From Schaalia vaccimaxillae DSM 15804 (GTDB lineage: Bacteria; Actinomycetota; Actinomycetes; Actinomycetales; Actinomycetaceae), in NCBI RefSeq assembly GCF_000420425.1, contig NZ_ATUX01000007.1, positions 124,001-188,000 on the forward strand: 64,000 nucleotides of DNA, read 5' to 3'. The notes beneath the pieces were generated by a model. It was not told the origin of the DNA. It ran no database searches and saw only the letters and a list, made by a program, of their open reading frames with translations. The stretch's first letter is position 1. Every line of letters starts with the position of its first letter. Made by a program: the position numbers and the translations under genes. Shown here one piece after another: positions 26,763-36,312 of the stretch.

Positions 26763-27913
26763 ACCGCGTCAACAATGCGGTGGGCAACCTCGGTAGAACA
26801 GGCCAGATTAATGCGCGCCCACTGTTCGTAGCCCGCACCCAGGGTCTTCCCATCGTTAGCCGCTACCCGCGCTCGATCACGCAGAATTGTCGCCGGCGAG
26901 GACGGCAGGCCAAGATTTTGGAATCCCCACCACGTCAGGTATGTGCCCTCGGGACGAGTGAAGTCAATCCCTGTGCCCGCCAAGCCCTGCTCAACAATTG
27001 CAACATTGCCGGTGATGATGTCTAGCACCTTCCGCTGCCAATCGTCACCGTTTTCATATGCGGCGATTGTGCCCAATGATCCGATGACGGAGGCTTCGAA
27101 GCGGACTTCAGCACCAAACTCATCCCATCTTTCGCACAGCTGCTCGTCAGGAAGAATGACCTGGGCGCTTGGCAGGCCTGCAATATTCCAGCCCTTCGAC
27201 GCGGCAGTAGCTGTCACTGTGTGCGCCGCATACGTCGGGTCTAAGCGCGCATACGACAAGAATGGCGTATCCGTCAGGATCAAAGGGGAGTGGATTTCGT
27301 CCGAAAAGACCAAGGCGTCATATTGGCTCACTAGATCGCCTAGAGCCCGCAGTTCTTCCTCGGACAGAACTCGGCCCGTCGGATTCCACGGATTACACAG
27401 GACAACCAGTCCTGCCCCGGCCTCGAGCCCGTCTTTAATTCCCTCAAGATTAAGCGTCCATCCGCGCCCTTGGGCGGCCTCGCCGTGCAAGGACGGAACC
27501 TCGATTACGGGATGGTCTAACTGGCCGGGGATGGTCAGGAAAGGCATATAGGCGGGGGTGGGCACAATGATCGGTGCTCCCGGGCGAACGAGGTGAGAGA
27601 TCGTCGCACGTAGGGCAGGCAAAACCGACGCGACAAGGCGAACCTGATCGGCTGGAACACTCCAACCGAAGCGCTTGAGTTGGAATGCGCTGGTCGCCTC
27701 GGCTACAGCGCCAGCCAGCCATGTCGGCTGATATCCTAGCAGTCCGTCATCAATGGCCTTCTTCATGCGTTCAGCAACGGTTGGGGCGGTAGCAAAGTCC
27801 ATTTCCGCAACCCAGGCGCCAATGGTGGGATCGCCGTTTGAAGTAGTGATACCGCTCCACTTGAGTGAAGCGGTGTCACGCAGTTCTTCCTCGGAGAAAA
27901 TGCGGACGGACAT
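26744..27913 (-). CDS. MalY/PatB-type cystathionine beta-lyase/aminotransferase
   Basis: This 389-residue fold-type I PLP enzyme has the signatures WVAEMDFATAP, CNPWNPTGRVLSEEEL, the FSDEIHSPL motif and the PLP lysine in ASKGWNIAGLP. The MalY/PatB group cleaves cystathionine or related C-S bonds, giving homocysteine, pyruvate and ammonia. It runs opposite to its neighbours and is not part of the permease-phosphorylase unit. It is transcribed away from gltX, sharing a 148-base divergent region with it. Confidence 0.9.
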   Translation of the reverse strand: MSVRIFSEEELRDTASLKWSGITTSNGDPTIGAWVAEMDFATAPTVAERMKKAIDDGLLGYQPTWLAGAVAEATSAFQLKRFGWSVPADQVRLVASVLPALRATISHLVRPGAPIIVPTPAYMPFLTIPGQLDHPVIEVPSLHGEAAQGRGWTLNLEGIKDGLEAGAGLVVLCNPWNPTGRVLSEEELRALGDLVSQYDALVFSDEIHSPLILTDTPFLSYARLDPTYAAHTVTATAASKGWNIAGLPSAQVILPDEQLCERWDEFGAEVRFEASVIGSLGTIAAYENGDDWQRKVLDIITGNVAIVEQGLAGTGIDFTRPEGTYLTWWGFQNLGLPSSPATILRDRARVAANDGKTLGAGYEQWARINLACSTEVAHRIVDAVVSTLG

Positions 27914-28061
27914 GCTAAAACTCCTTATACCTCATCGCAATGTCTACTGATTTAAGAGTAGTCACCCACGGCGCAGTTGCATCCGGGGAACCTGAGCGTG
28001 AGCCAATGCAACATCCAGGCGAATCGTGCTTGGGCAGCACGAGGGTAAGATTGGCCTCATC

Positions 28062-29567
28062 ATGAGTGAAACAACTGCTACTGGAGCCGACGTCCGCGTC
28101 CGCTTCTGCCCCTCGCCCACAGGAACCCCCCACGTTGGAATGGTCCGCACCTGCCTCTTCAACTGGGCTTACGCCCGCCACACGGGAGGCACTTTTGTCT
28201 TCCGCATTGAAGACACAGACGCTGCCAGAGACTCCCAAGAATCGATGGATCAAATCCTCGAGTCTTTGCGTTGGCTGGGCCTGGATTGGGACGAGGGCGT
28301 AGACAAGGGCGGGCCCCACGGCCCTTACCGGCAGTCCGAGCGTATGGACATCTATAAGGATGTTGCTGCCAAGCTGCTGGATGCGGGTTTTGCTTACGAG
28401 TCGTACTCGACTCCCGAGGAGATTGAAGCGCGCCATAAAGCCAAGGGCGAAGACCCCAAGCTGGGATATGACGGCTTTGATCGGGATCTGTCCGCTGAAC
28501 AGATCGCTGCTTTCAAAGCTGAAGGCCGTAAGCCTGTGCTGCGCATGCGCATGCCTGATGAAGATGTCACCTTCACCGATCTAATCCGCGGCGAAATCAC
28601 TTTCAAGGTCGGATCCGTGCCGGACTACGTGATTGTGCGCGCTAACGGTGACCCGCTCTACACGCTGGTGAACCCCGTTGATGATGCGCTGATGCAGATC
28701 ACGCATGTTCTGCGCGGTGAGGACCTGCTATCGTCAACGCCCCGCCAGATTGTGCTCTACCGAGCGCTGGAACAGATTGGCGTCGCTAAGTTCATGCCGC
28801 GCTTTGGTCACTTGCCCTACGTTATGGGTGAGGGGAATAAGAAACTGTCGAAGCGTGACCCTGAGTCGAATCTGCTACTCCATCGCGAAGCAGGCATGAT
28901 CCCTGAGGGACTGAATAATTACCTGGCTCTGCTCGGCTGGTCGATCGGTCCGGACCGCGATATTTTCTCCATGCGGGAGCTCGCCGAAGCATTTGATATT
29001 TCGGATGTGAATCCAAATCCTGCTCGCTTCGACCAGAAGAAAGCTGTGGCAATTAACGCCGAGCAGATTCGTTTGCTCGACGTGGTGGATTTTAGAGGCC
29101 GACTGGTGCCTTTCCTGAAGCGGGATGGCTTGGTGGATGCGTCCTCGTATGAGGAACTCAACGCCGAAGAACAGCGGATCCTTGATGCCGCGGCACCACT
29201 GGCGCAGACTCGCATCCAGATGCTGGGCGAGATTGGTCCCCTCATGCGCTTCCTCTTCATCGAAGCTGACCAGATTGAATTCGATGAGAAGGCTCTGGGT
29301 AAGTTGCGCGATAGTGCTGGCGACGTTTTGCGCGGCGCATCTGAGGTGTTGGGTGGTCTGGGTGAGTTCACGCCTAAGGCCATTAAATCGGCTTTGGATG
29401 CCAAGCTGGTCGAAGAAATGGAGGTGAAGCCTCGTTTTGCTTTTGGTCCTTTGTTTGTGGCGATGACCGGATCGAATGTGTCTTTGCCGGTGGTTGATTC
29501 GATGGCGATCCTGGGGCGGGATGAGACTCTGCGCCGGATTGAACAATTGGCGACCAAAATTGGCTGA
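28062..29567 (+). CDS. gltX: Glutamyl-tRNA synthetase
   Basis: This class I synthetase of 501 residues charges tRNA-Glu. The HIGH-type motif is in [12 protein letters not shown] and the KMSKS-type motif is KLSKRDP. The anticodon-binding helical C-terminus follows. The ATG at 28062 gives the expected short N-terminus; an upstream in-frame ATG is less likely. It lies just before tRNA-Gln and two tRNA-Glu genes. Because Actinobacteria usually lack GlnRS, the enzyme may also charge tRNA-Gln with Glu for amidation; this is general knowledge, not shown here. Confidence 0.97.
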   Translation: MSETTATGADVRVRFCPSPTGTPHVGMVRTCLFNWAYARHTGGTFVFRIEDTDAARDSQESMDQILESLRWLGLDWDEGVDKGGPHGPYRQSERMDIYKDVAAKLLDAGFAYESYSTPEEIEARHKAKGEDPKLGYDGFDRDLSAEQIAAFKAEGRKPVLRMRMPDEDVTFTDLIRGEITFKVGSVPDYVIVRANGDPLYTLVNPVDDALMQITHVLRGEDLLSSTPRQIVLYRALEQIGVAKFMPRFGHLPYVMGEGNKKLSKRDPESNLLLHREAGMIPEGLNNYLALLGWSIGPDRDIFSMRELAEAFDISDVNPNPARFDQKKAVAINAEQIRLLDVVDFRGRLVPFLKRDGLVDASSYEELNAEEQRILDAAAPLAQTRIQMLGEIGPLMRFLFIEADQIEFDEKALGKLRDSAGDVLRGASEVLGGLGEFTPKAIKSALDAKLVEEMEVKPRFAFGPLFVAMTGSNVSLPVVDSMAILGRDETLRRIEQLATKIG

Positions 29568-29667
29568 GTGAGAGGGGCCACGCATTGCTGATTTGGCATC
29601 GGGTATGCCGGTCGGCTATGGTTTTCTTTCGTCGCCAAAGACTCACAAGGTCTGCGGAGACAGCCCT

Positions 29668-29739
29668 TGGGGTATGGTGTAATTGGCAACACAGCTGATT
29701 CTGGTTCAGCCATTCTAGGTTCGAGTCCTGGTACCCCAG
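29668..29739 (+). tRNA. tRNA-Gln (anticodon CTG)
   Basis: Acceptor arm TGGGGTA (29668-29674) pairs with TACCCCA (29732-29738). The anticodon stem GCTGA/TCAGC holds the loop TTCTGGT, giving CTG. The T-loop GGTTCGAGTCC is standard. It is 72 bases long without CCA. Confidence 0.95.
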
Positions 29740-29771
29740 CGATCGATATTCTTTGCGAATATCTCGATCAG

Positions 29772-29844
29772 GCCCCCATCGTCTAGCGGCCTAGGACGAC
29801 GCCCTCTCACGGCGTTAACACCGGTTCAAATCCGGTTGGGGGTA
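29772..29844 (+). tRNA. tRNA-Glu (anticodon CTC), copy 1
   Basis: Acceptor GCCCCCA pairs with TGGGGGT, with a G-U first pair. Stem ACGCC/GGCGT encloses loop CTCTCAC, anticodon CTC. T-arm CCGGTTCAAATCCGG is canonical. It is 73 bases long. Confidence 0.95.
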
Positions 29845-29885
29845 CTCATCCTCAGGATGAACAAATACCTGGAAACAGGTTATAA

Positions 29886-29958
29886 GCCCCCATCGTCTAG
29901 CGGCCTAGGACGACGCCCTCTCACGGCGTTAACACCGGTTCAAATCCGGTTGGGGGTA
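29886..29958 (+). tRNA. tRNA-Glu (anticodon CTC), copy 2
   Basis: It is identical in sequence to the copy at 29772-29844 and lies 41 bases downstream of it. The spacer holds two short hairpins (TCATCC/GGATGA and ACCTG/CAGGT) that could separate the processed tRNAs. Confidence 0.95.
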
Positions 29959-29965
29959 CAAGTGA

Positions 29966-30003
29966 GAGGCGGAACCCGTTGGGTTCCGCCTCTTGGTGTT
30001 TTT
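29966..30003 (+). terminator. Rho-independent terminator of the tRNA cluster
   Basis: GAGGCGGAACCC and GGGTTCCGCCTC form a perfect 12-bp stem with a GTT loop, followed by TTGGTG and TTTTT. Confidence 0.9.
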
Positions 30004-30177
30004 ACCAGTGTCTTCTCGAGACCAACTCAACTGTTGTGCAGCCACGCGCGCTGTTTCGCGGCTGCGCCCAGGGTGACGCATCGACGCCCAGCGTTATACG
30101 CCGATGGGTGTTCGTCTACTGACCGGCGTCGACGGATAACCCTGGATCTCGGTGCGAATCGGCGTCCAAAGCGAGAG

Positions 30178-30912
30178 TTAGAACTCGACCTCGTCGACAC
30201 TGCGCAGGAAGTCAGACAGGCGGTTAGCTGCAGCCACAACAGAAGGACCGTGTTGACGGCCAGGTTGACGCCCCATACGTTCAATCGGTCCGGAAATAGA
30301 CAGCGCGGCTAAGACTCGACCCGACGGGCCGCGCACGGGAGCCGACACGGAAGCGACACCAGCTTCTCGCTCACCAACAGATTGAGCCCATCCGCGTCGA
30401 CGAACCTGGGAGAGCATCGTGGCGTTAAAGGATGCTCCGTACAGGCCTCGGTGGAGACGGTCAGGCTCCTCCCAAGCAAGCAAAACTTGAGCAGCTGAAC
30501 CTGCGCTCATCGACAGAGTGGCGCCCACTGGGATGGAATCACGCAGTCCCATTTCGCGTTCTGAGGCGGCCACACATACGCGGTACTCGCCCTGGCGGCG
30601 GAATAGCTGTGATGACTCTTTCGTGTGATCTCGCAAAGCCTGCAGAACGGGCATGGCTGCAGCCAGTAGACGGTCTTCCCCAGCAGCGGATGAAAGCTCC
30701 TGGAGCCGCGGTCCCAGAACGAAGCGTCCCTGCATGTCTCGGGCCACCATACGGTGGTATTCGAGGGCAACTGCGAGACGGTGGGCCGTGGGGCGTGCAA
30801 GGCCAGTGGCGGAGACCAACTGGGCCAAGGTTGCGGGTCCGGCTTCCAAAGCGCCGAGAACCATTGCGGCCTTGTCCAGGACTCCTACGCCACTCGTTGT
30901 CGAGTCCTCCAT
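30178..30912 (-). CDS. IclR-family regulator of leuCD (LtbR/NdgR type)
   Basis: A winged helix-turn-helix (LAQLVSATGLARPTAHRLAVAL, about residues 31-52) is followed by an IclR effector domain, 244 residues in all. It is divergent from leuC, the place where Actinobacteria carry LtbR (Corynebacterium) or NdgR (Streptomyces), regulators of leucine and other amino acid genes. The palindrome ATCTCA/TGAGAT in the 174-base gap is a candidate binding site for both genes. Regulation of leuCD and itself is inferred from synteny. Confidence 0.9.
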   Translation of the reverse strand: MEDSTTSGVGVLDKAAMVLGALEAGPATLAQLVSATGLARPTAHRLAVALEYHRMVARDMQGRFVLGPRLQELSSAAGEDRLLAAAMPVLQALRDHTKESSQLFRRQGEYRVCVAASEREMGLRDSIPVGATLSMSAGSAAQVLLAWEEPDRLHRGLYGASFNATMLSQVRRRGWAQSVGEREAGVASVSAPVRGPSGRVLAALSISGPIERMGRQPGRQHGPSVVAAANRLSDFLRSVDEVEF

Positions 30913-30926
30913 GAATCAATCCTTAC

Positions 30927-30943
30927 ATCTCATTAGGTGAGAT
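30927..30943. promoter_or_regulatory. Candidate IclR operator in the leuC divergent region
   Basis: ATCTCA-TTAGG-TGAGAT is a perfect 6-bp inverted repeat, 15 bases from the start of the regulator and about 150 bases from leuC. Confidence 0.5.
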
Positions 30944-31086
30944 ATCAAGTCGTCGCATTGTGAAACAGGCTGACGATGGGATCGTAAGAACCGTCGGAGC
31001 GTCTCAAACATGACCTCCGATCAATTCTTTTGGGGCCGTTTTATTCGATTCGATCAACGGCAAACGAAACGTAGAAGGAGGACACC

Positions 31087-32487
31087 ATGACCGGCACAAT
31101 GGCCGAAAAAGTGTGGCGTGACCACATCGTCAAGAAGGGGGAAGCAGGAGCCCCCGACCTTCTCTACATCGATCTACACCTGGTTCACGAAGTTACAAGT
31201 CCGCAAGCCTTCGAAGGCCTGCGTTTGGCCGGACGTAAAGTCCGCAGGCCCGACCAGACTATTGCTACGGAAGACCACAACACACCGACTCTTGACATTG
31301 ATCTACCGATTGCGGATGAGACGAGCCGCACCCAGATCCATACTCTGCGTTCCAATGCCGAAGAGTTCGGTATCCGCCTGCACTCCCTCGGCGACGCGGA
31401 CCAGGGCATCGTGCACGTGGTTGGTCCTCAGCTTGGGCTCACCCAGCCAGGACTGACAGTCGTATGTGGTGACTCTCACACCTCAACTCACGGAGCTTTT
31501 GGGTCACTCGCCTTCGGTATTGGCACAAGCCAAGTCGAACACGTGTTGGCCACCCAGACCCTCCCCATGGCGCCCTTCAAGACCATGGCCGTCACCGTCA
31601 ACGGTTCCCTACCGCCCGGTTCTACCGCCAAAGACATCATCTTGGCGGTCATCGCCAAGATCGGTACGGGTGGCGGCCAGGGCTACGTTCTCGAATATCG
31701 TGGCCAAGCCATCCGCGAATTGTCGATGGAAGGTCGAATGACCATCTGCAACATGTCCATCGAAGCCGGAGCCCGCGCCGGCATGGTCGCTCCTGACCAG
31801 ACCACCTTCGACTATATCAAGGGCCGTCCCCATGCTCCCGAGGGCGAAGAGTGGGATCACGCAGTCGAATACTGGAAGACTTTGCCTTCAGACGAGGACG
31901 CTGTCTTCGACGCAGAGGTCATTCTGGAAGCAGAAGATATTGAACCCTTCGTGACCTGGGGCACCAACCCCGGTCAGGGCGTGCCACTGTCAGCCACTGT
32001 GCCAGACCCCGAACAAATTGGTGATGAAACCCAGCGGGTCGCAGCAGAACGAGCCCTCGAATACATGGATCTCAAAGCCGGAACCCCGATGCGCGATATT
32101 CGCGTCGACACAGTGTTCCTCGGTTCGTGCACCAACGGTCGCATCGAAGATCTACGCGCAGCGGCAGCTGTCATTAAAGGTCGAAAAATGGCTGATGGAC
32201 TGCGAATGCTCGTAGTCCCCGGTTCTGCGCGCGTACGTCTGCAAGCCGAGGCCGAAGGGCTCGACAAGATCTTCAAGGACTTCGGAGCCGAATGGCGTAA
32301 TGCCGGATGCTCTATGTGCCTGGGAATGAACCCGGACACTCTGTCTCCAGGAGAACGTTCGGCTTCGACCTCGAACCGTAACTTTGAAGGACGCCAAGGC
32401 AAAGGCGGACGCACTCACCTGGTGTCCCCTCTAGTGGCTGCAGCTACCGCTGTTCGCGGCACCTTGTCCAGTCCGTCGGATCTGTGA
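31087..32487 (+). CDS. leuC: 3-isopropylmalate dehydratase, large subunit
   Basis: LeuC and LeuD isomerise 2- to 3-isopropylmalate in leucine synthesis, and the same pair works on citramalate in the pyruvate route to isoleucine. The 466-residue product contains [21 protein letters not shown], the first cluster cysteine in [15 protein letters not shown] and the other two in [10 protein letters not shown]. The ATG follows AGAAGGAGGACACC. leuD follows after 25 bases. Confidence 0.97.
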   Translation: MTGTMAEKVWRDHIVKKGEAGAPDLLYIDLHLVHEVTSPQAFEGLRLAGRKVRRPDQTIATEDHNTPTLDIDLPIADETSRTQIHTLRSNAEEFGIRLHSLGDADQGIVHVVGPQLGLTQPGLTVVCGDSHTSTHGAFGSLAFGIGTSQVEHVLATQTLPMAPFKTMAVTVNGSLPPGSTAKDIILAVIAKIGTGGGQGYVLEYRGQAIRELSMEGRMTICNMSIEAGARAGMVAPDQTTFDYIKGRPHAPEGEEWDHAVEYWKTLPSDEDAVFDAEVILEAEDIEPFVTWGTNPGQGVPLSATVPDPEQIGDETQRVAAERALEYMDLKAGTPMRDIRVDTVFLGSCTNGRIEDLRAAAAVIKGRKMADGLRMLVVPGSARVRLQAEAEGLDKIFKDFGAEWRNAGCSMCLGMNPDTLSPGERSASTSNRNFEGRQGKGGRTHLVSPLVAAATAVRGTLSSPSDL

Positions 32488-32512
32488 AACGCGCGAGAAC
32501 CAAGGAGTAATC

Positions 32513-33181
32513 ATGGAGAAGTTCACGACTCACACCGGCATTGGTGTTCCTCTGCGTCGTTCCAACGTTGACACCGACCAAATCATCCCAGCCGTCTACC
32601 TCAAGCGCATTACTCGAACGGGTTTCGAGGACGCCCTCTTTGCTGCTTGGCGCGGGGATCCGGAATTCGTGCTCAACCAGCCTGCCTACAGTGCAGGGTC
32701 AGTGTTGGTAGCAGGCCCCGATTTCGGAACAGGGTCCTCGCGTGAACACGCCGTGTGGGCTCTCAAGGACTACGGATTCCGTGTGGTGCTCGCCCCCAAG
32801 TTTGCCGATATTTTCCGCGGCAACTCAGGCAAGCAAGGCCTGGTGACCGGCATTATCAGCCAAGAGGACTGCGAATCCTTGTGGAAGGTCCTCGAAAACG
32901 AGCCGGGCACCGAAATCACCGTGTCACTCGTTGACCGCACAGTTGCCTGTGGCCCAGTTCATTGCACCTTCCAGATTGATGACTATGTGCGCTGGATGCT
33001 CATGGAGGGACTGGACGACATCGCCTTAACAATGCGTGAAGAAGACGCCATTCGCACTTACGAAGCTCAACGCCTGTCCTTTAAACCCAAGACTTTACCC
33101 GCTAAATACCTGCCGAAGGAAGAAGTCACACCCGCCCGGCCGGTGCCGGTGGAACTGGGGTTGCCCACGACGCGTCAGTGA
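32513..33181 (+). CDS. leuD: 3-isopropylmalate dehydratase, small subunit
   Basis: The 222-residue swivel domain has the family motifs [32 protein letters not shown] and [12 protein letters not shown]. It pairs with LeuC to form the aconitase-like enzyme. The start follows AAGGAG. Its C-terminus is slightly longer than the E. coli protein (about 201 residues), as in other Actinobacteria. Confidence 0.97.
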   Translation: MEKFTTHTGIGVPLRRSNVDTDQIIPAVYLKRITRTGFEDALFAAWRGDPEFVLNQPAYSAGSVLVAGPDFGTGSSREHAVWALKDYGFRVVLAPKFADIFRGNSGKQGLVTGIISQEDCESLWKVLENEPGTEITVSLVDRTVACGPVHCTFQIDDYVRWMLMEGLDDIALTMREEDAIRTYEAQRLSFKPKTLPAKYLPKEEVTPARPVPVELGLPTTRQ

Positions 33182-33200
33182 TGAAATGACTAGACGAAAA

Positions 33201-33255
33201 ATGAGGATGTGGGCCACCCGACGGTCAGTGGCCGGTGGGATGGCCCCGTCCTCAT
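33201..33255. terminator. Large imperfect hairpin between leuD and murA
   Basis: ATGAGGA...GGGCCACCC pairs with GGTGGGATGGCCC...TCCTCAT over about 55 bases. No T-run follows, so it may be a weak terminator or a regulatory stem-loop in the murA leader. Confidence 0.4.
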
Positions 33256-33316
33256 CTACAGTTGGACACAGTTTGTTCTGCTGGATCCGTGTCTCACCGT
33301 CAGGAGTTGATTCACC

Positions 33317-34642
33317 ATGGCGTCCGTTCTGAAGGTCGAGGGCGGCCACCCGCTCAACGGCACCATTACCGTGCGCGGCGCGAAGAACTTCGTTCCCAAA
33401 GCGATGGTCGCTTCCCTCCTGGGTGATACCCCGTCGCAGTTAGGCAATGTCCCTCTGATTCGCGACGTTGATGTTGTCTCTGACCTTTTGCGCCTGCACG
33501 GTGTCAGCGTCAACTTCGACCAGAAGCGCGGCCACATGACATTGGACCCGACCAACGTCAAGGTCGCTTCGCGCTCCGACATTGACTCTCTGGGCGGCGC
33601 ATCGCGTATTCCGATCCTTTTCTGTGGCCCGTTGCTGCATCAACTTGGTGAAGCTTTTATCCCAGAGCTTGGTGGATGCGCCATTGGCGGACGTCCCATT
33701 GACTTCCACCTAGATGGCTTGCGTCAATTCGGAGCCATTGTGGATAAACGTGCAGACGGCATCCACATCACGCAGCCAGCTGAGGGCCTGCGTGGAGCAA
33801 TTATTGATCTTCCTTTCCCATCCGTTGGAGCCACCGAGCAAACGCTGCTCACCGCGGTGCGCGTCCAGGGGCAAACCATCCTCAAGGGTGCGGCCATTGA
33901 ACCCGAGATCATGGATTTGATCAATGTGCTGCAGAAGATGGGTGCGATCATTTCGGTTGACACGGACCGCACCATCCGTATCGAAGGCGTTGAATCCATG
34001 ACCGGATTCAAACACCAGGCCTTGCCGGATCGGATCGAGGCCGCGTCTTGGGCTGCTGCTGCTCTGGCCACCCACGGGGATATTTATGTCCTAGGTGCAC
34101 ACCAGCCCGATATGACGACTTTCCTGAATACTTTCCGCAAAGTTGGGGGAGCCTTCGACATCGACAATGAGGGCATTCGTTTCTATCATCCTGGCGGGCA
34201 GCTTAAGTCATTGGCTCTTGAAACTGCTGTGCATCCTGGGTTTATGACGGATTGGCAACAGCCCTTGGTAGTCGCGTTGACGCAGGCGCAAGGCCTGTCC
34301 ATCGTGCATGAAACAGTGTATGAGAACCGCTTTGGCTTCACTGAGGCCCTTCGCAAGATGGGTGCGAATATTCAGGTCTATCGGGAGTGCTTGGGCGGAA
34401 CTCCGTGCCGTTTCGGCCAACGTAACTTCTTCCATTCGGCAGTGATCTCAGGCCCGACCCCTCTGCGCGCGGCCGACATTGAGGTCCCGGACTTGCGAGG
34501 AGGCTTCTCTCACCTCATTGCTGCCCTTGCTGCCGATGGCACGTCGACGGTGTCTGGGATCGATGTCATCGCGCGCGGATACGAGCACTTCACCACTAAG
34601 CTGCGCCAACTCGATGCCCGTGTCGACTACGTTTCCCAATGA
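33317..34642 (+). CDS. murA: UDP-N-acetylglucosamine 1-carboxyvinyltransferase
   Basis: MurA transfers enolpyruvyl from PEP to UDP-GlcNAc, the first committed step of peptidoglycan synthesis. The 441-residue protein keeps Lys23-Asn24 in GAKN, the PEP- and fosfomycin-binding Cys121 in LGGCAIGGRP and the TDWQQP motif (Asp305 equivalent). The cysteine predicts fosfomycin sensitivity at the target level. Its sequence is divergent from E. coli MurA in some loops (SRIPILFCGPLL). The start follows CAGGAG. Clustering with ddl and gpsA is typical for Actinobacteria. Confidence 0.92.
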   Translation: MASVLKVEGGHPLNGTITVRGAKNFVPKAMVASLLGDTPSQLGNVPLIRDVDVVSDLLRLHGVSVNFDQKRGHMTLDPTNVKVASRSDIDSLGGASRIPILFCGPLLHQLGEAFIPELGGCAIGGRPIDFHLDGLRQFGAIVDKRADGIHITQPAEGLRGAIIDLPFPSVGATEQTLLTAVRVQGQTILKGAAIEPEIMDLINVLQKMGAIISVDTDRTIRIEGVESMTGFKHQALPDRIEAASWAAAALATHGDIYVLGAHQPDMTTFLNTFRKVGGAFDIDNEGIRFYHPGGQLKSLALETAVHPGFMTDWQQPLVVALTQAQGLSIVHETVYENRFGFTEALRKMGANIQVYRECLGGTPCRFGQRNFFHSAVISGPTPLRAADIEVPDLRGGFSHLIAALAADGTSTVSGIDVIARGYEHFTTKLRQLDARVDYVSQ

Positions 34643-34645
34643 CGC

Positions 34646-35584
34646 ATGGGATCCAATATTGATTCCGGCTGCGTAGGCCGTCGCAGCATCCATCTGCTCA
34701 TCTCCTCCATGTCTGCTGGTGGTCGATCAGTGGGGGCAGGCAGGCGTGTTGTGAGTATCCTCCGTGCGGGAGATTGGCACGTCAGAGTGTCAGTGACTTC
34801 GGCCTCCGACGATCCGGTTGCGATTGCTGCATCGACGAACGAGGACGTGACCGCCGCCCTGGGAGGCGACGGCTATATTGCGGCTACAGCTCGCGGATGC
34901 TTCGAGTCGGGCTTAGTTTTTGCCCCGATTCCCGGCGGGCGAGGTAATGACCTGTGTCGTGCGTTAGGAATTGGCACGGATCCCATTGAAAGGGCGAGGG
35001 CGCTCGCCGGCCTCGGCCTGATCGAAGAAAACGATGGTTTCGTCGAGCGCATCCGTGGTTTGGATGGCATCTGGGTCAATTCAGCTGACGGTAAACGCCT
35101 GGTGCTGGGCGTCATTTCTTTGGGAGTCGACGCCAAAGCTAACCTCATCGCGAACGAGTCTTCCCTCAACAACGGTCCTTTGGCTTACGGCTATGGGGCT
35201 GTCGCAGCCTTCACCACTCACCAGCACCAGCCCATTCGCGCCCTCGTCGATGGTGAAGAAACGGACTTAGGTGGATGGCTGGCGTCCATATCAAATTCGG
35301 GGCGCTTTGGTGGCGGCATCACTTTGGTGCCTGAGTCTGATCTTCATGATGGTGTCATCGAACTTATGCACGCAGGCCCCGTGTCGGCAATGAAAGCTCT
35401 GCCCATTCTGGCTCGAGCTCTTGCGGGGCGCGCGGCTCGCGGAGATGTTTTGAGTTGCCGGACGATCCACACCATCGAGGTCCTTGAACCGGCAGGCATG
35501 ATCGCCATGGCCGACGGTGATCGCGTGGCTCGGATCCCATTCACGGCCGAGGTTGCGCCGCACGTTGTAGACGTCCTCATTTAG
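34646..35584 (+). CDS. Diacylglycerol kinase-like lipid kinase
   Basis: The catalytic domain of the DAGK/LCB kinase family is visible: the nucleotide-binding ALGGDGYIAATARG and the PIPGGRGNDLCRALG motif. It is 312 residues. Family members phosphorylate diacylglycerol or related lipids at the membrane face. The start lies four bases after the murA stop, without a clear ribosome site, which suggests coupling. The unusual start MGSNIDSGCVGRR precedes the first beta-strand RSIHLLISS. Confidence 0.85.
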   Translation: MGSNIDSGCVGRRSIHLLISSMSAGGRSVGAGRRVVSILRAGDWHVRVSVTSASDDPVAIAASTNEDVTAALGGDGYIAATARGCFESGLVFAPIPGGRGNDLCRALGIGTDPIERARALAGLGLIEENDGFVERIRGLDGIWVNSADGKRLVLGVISLGVDAKANLIANESSLNNGPLAYGYGAVAAFTTHQHQPIRALVDGEETDLGGWLASISNSGRFGGGITLVPESDLHDGVIELMHAGPVSAMKALPILARALAGRAARGDVLSCRTIHTIEVLEPAGMIAMADGDRVARIPFTAEVAPHVVDVLI

Positions 35585-35612
35585 CGAGGCCCTGCCACTA
35601 CGATCGGGATCC

Positions 35613-36311
35613 ATGAGTCGAGTAATAGGGTTCTACCGTTTCGCCAAGGCAGTACTGACCCCTCTCATGGGCCCGTGGATCAAGTTTGAAGCGACCGGAA
35701 CCGAAAACCTTCCATCCGAGGGCGGGTACCTACTGGTTGCCAACCACCTGTCGAATATTGACCCTGTGTGCTCCTGCTGGTTCTTCATGAAGAGGGATGT
35801 GGCGGTGCGTTACATGGCGAAAAAGTCCATGTTCTCCGTGCCCTTTTTTGGCTGGATCTTCAAGGGGATGGGATTGATCCCCGTTGATCGCACTGTTGAA
35901 CCGTCGGCAGTTCTAGCCCCCACGCGCCAGGCACTCCTGGGCGGCGAAGTAGTCGGCATCTATCCGGAGGGCACTTTGACACGTGACCCGCAGATGTGGC
36001 CGATGGCCTTCAAATCCGGGGCTGCCAGGCTGGCTTTGGACACGGGCGTCCCAGTGATTCCACTATCCCAGTGGGGAGCACAGAAGGTTCTGCGTCCCTA
36101 CAAGTTCGGCATTGACCTGCGTCCTCGTCGCCCTATTCACTACCGCTTTGGTACCCCCATCGACCTATCCGACCTGATGAGCGAACGAGGCTCGCAAGAT
36201 CACGAGGCGGTGGCTGAAGCTACGCGCAGGATGGAGCAGGCCGTCGTTGCGGGCTTAGAAGAGATCCGAGGAGAACAGGGGCCCGAGCAACTCTGGGACC
36301 CCAAAGCCTGA
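35613..36311 (+). CDS. plsC: 1-acyl-sn-glycerol-3-phosphate acyltransferase
   Basis: The PlsC domain acylates lysophosphatidic acid to phosphatidic acid. Motif I NHLSNID fits the NH(x4)D signature, and motif III reads YPEGTLTRD. It is 232 residues with a membrane-associated N-terminus. It follows the lipid kinase by 28 bases, and its stop is two bases from the end of the convergent lipoprotein gene. Confidence 0.93.
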   Translation: MSRVIGFYRFAKAVLTPLMGPWIKFEATGTENLPSEGGYLLVANHLSNIDPVCSCWFFMKRDVAVRYMAKKSMFSVPFFGWIFKGMGLIPVDRTVEPSAVLAPTRQALLGGEVVGIYPEGTLTRDPQMWPMAFKSGAARLALDTGVPVIPLSQWGAQKVLRPYKFGIDLRPRRPIHYRFGTPIDLSDLMSERGSQDHEAVAEATRRMEQAVVAGLEEIRGEQGPEQLWDPKA

Positions 36312-36312
36312 G

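Noticed and set aside
29836-30312. Open frame running through tRNA-Glu copy 2 and the terminator
   Set aside because: It overlaps a clear tRNA and a perfect terminator and continues antisense to the IclR gene; no protein family pattern.
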